From Arcticibacter pallidicorallinus (GTDB taxonomy: Bacteria; Bacteroidota; Bacteroidia; Sphingobacteriales; Sphingobacteriaceae): DNA of 64,000 nt. Position 1 is the stretch's first letter. Each line of letters begins with the position of its first letter. The position numbers and the translations under genes were made by a program. Location: assembly GCF_003002875.1 (NCBI RefSeq), contig NZ_PVTH01000003.1, forward strand, positions 372,001 to 436,000, in the 5' to 3' direction. The notes under the pieces are model-generated. The model did not search any database, was not told the DNA's origin, and worked only from the letters and a program-made list of their open reading frames with translations. Positions 63,270 to 64,000 of the stretch are shown one piece after another.

Positions 63270-63914
63270 ATGAAATCACTGATTGTGTCCGCTACAGAAT
63301 CTGAGATAGCTCCTTTCCTTTCTCACTTCGGCTTCAAAAATGGGTCCAACTATTTAAATGGAAATCAGATTGTTGTTCTCCTTACCGGGGTTGGAATGGT
63401 TGCAACAGCATTTTCTATGGGGCGGATACTCGAGAAAGACTCGTTCGATTTTGCGCTTAATGTGGGAATAGCCGGTAGTTTCAATGAAGGGCTTAGTTTA
63501 GGAGATGTTGTGCATGTGACCGAAGACTGTTTTTCAGAACTCGGCGCGATGGATGGGGCATCGTTTCTTTCGATCGACCAATTGGGCTTTGGAAGCGCGG
63601 TGATGACCCCCTTTCCTAGTGAATCTTTAGATGTACTACTTTCATCTGAGAAGAGAATGAAGGGCATTACGGTTAATTGTGTCCATGGGAGTGATGAAGA
63701 GATTGTACTGGTAAAGGATAGGTTTCGTCCGGATATTGAAACAATGGAAGGTGCAGCATTTTTTTACGCCTGTAATCAAGTCGGGCTTCCTGCAGTTCAA
63801 TTAAGATCTATATCTAACTACGTTGAAAAGCGCGACAAATCAAAATGGAATATTCCCCTCGCAATTGAAACAATTAATAAACGTTTAATAGAATTATATA
63901 CCGCAATAAGATGA
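63270..63914 (+). CDS. mqnB: Futalosine hydrolase
   Basis: A 214-residue nucleoside phosphorylase-fold enzyme that removes hypoxanthine from futalosine in the alternative menaquinone pathway. Features: 'LNVGIAGSFNEGLSLGDVVHVTEDCFSELGAMDG', 'TMEGAAFFYACNQVGLPAVQLRSISNYVEKRDKSKW', typical of MqnB rather than MTAN. It overlaps the mqnD start by 4 bp (ATGA), strongly supporting this assignment. Confidence 0.95.
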   Translation: MKSLIVSATESEIAPFLSHFGFKNGSNYLNGNQIVVLLTGVGMVATAFSMGRILEKDSFDFALNVGIAGSFNEGLSLGDVVHVTEDCFSELGAMDGASFLSIDQLGFGSAVMTPFPSESLDVLLSSEKRMKGITVNCVHGSDEEIVLVKDRFRPDIETMEGAAFFYACNQVGLPAVQLRSISNYVEKRDKSKWNIPLAIETINKRLIELYTAIR

Positions 63915-64000
63915 AACTTAAATTAGGCTTCTCACCATGTCCGAATGATACCTTCATTTTCGACGCTATGATCCATCATAAAATTGATACGGAAGGTCTC
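63911..64000 (+). CDS. mqnD: 1,4-dihydroxy-6-naphthoate synthase (partial, N-terminus)
   Basis: Thirty codons of N-terminus, 'MKLKLGFSPCPNDTFIFDAM', the start of MqnD, which makes the 1,4-dihydroxy-6-naphthoate skeleton in the futalosine pathway. The rest lies beyond the right edge. It is fused to mqnB by the ATGA overlap, so the two are cotranslated. Confidence 0.93.
   Translation, partial: MKLKLGFSPCPNDTFIFDAMIHHKIDTEGL

Noticed and set aside
1-64000. tRNA, rRNA, CRISPR arrays, insertion sequences and prophage
   Set aside because: Looked for by eye in intergenic stretches and gene content; none seen. Short or diverged elements could be missed without a search.

Overview
The window looks like the chromosome of a Bacteroidota bacterium, most likely in or near the Sphingobacteriaceae (Pedobacter-like). 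The evidence is the gene content (DUF4175 protein, Bacteroidetes-type Ig-like lipoprotein, OMP_b-brl proteins, CsbD- and DUF6266-like proteins, APS-type CysH, futalosine menaquinone genes) and repeated TAnnTTTG promoter elements instead of sigma70 -10 boxes. Shine-Dalgarno sequences are mostly weak or absent. Coding density is high, and most of the window is core metabolism and envelope maintenance. I saw no tRNA, rRNA, CRISPR array, prophage or insertion sequence.

Layout. 1-8 kb: a TonB-type protein (cut by the window edge), cdsA, a DUF2007 protein and a CPBP protease (minus strand), then dusB, apaG and an NCS2 purine permease (plus), a membrane Zn protease and rmuC. 8-13 kb: thiL and nadA (minus) diverge from nadB and a gamma-carbonic anhydrase (plus) across an AT-rich 709-bp gap with a cluster of DnaA-box-like sites. 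13-26.5 kb: a long minus-strand block, cysH-cysD-cysN, DUF4175, an HATPase, ybeY, an NAD(P)-binding protein, uup, mnmG and an Ig-like lipoprotein. Two parS-type palindromes lie between uup and mnmG. 26.7-33.3 kb: gltX, an isolated DUF6266-like gene, aldose epimerase, a lipoprotein amidase, the AhpC/AhpD peroxidase pair, a candidate structured RNA and a tiny membrane protein.

33.4-40.3 kb carries a complete cyanophycin cycle: cyanophycin synthetase (minus) diverges from cyanophycinase and isoaspartyl peptidase, followed by two tandem paralogous TPR proteins. 40.4-48 kb: a Prc-like protease and the DNA-ligase-associated set (exonuclease, ATP-dependent ligase, DEXH helicase), without the usual fourth member, the PdeM phosphoesterase. 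48-57 kb: envelope genes (NlpC/P60, lipoprotein, lipocalin, MmcQ-like, S41 protease, CsbD-like, beta-barrel) and an anmK plus GH10-like hydrolase pair fitting peptidoglycan turnover. 57-64 kb: a coiled-coil membrane protein, a very large orphan sensor kinase, fabD, folE, queD, and mqnB overlapping the start of mqnD.

The strongest unexpected signal is origin/centromere-like: two perfect GTTCCACGTGGAAC palindromes 33 bp apart (16611-16660), about 5-6 kb from a cluster of DnaA-box-like sites (10689-11379), with mnmG, a gene often found near oriC, next to them. Other points worth a look are the terminated structured RNA at 32845-32962, the palindromic candidate operator in front of the cys operon, and the cyanophycin cluster.
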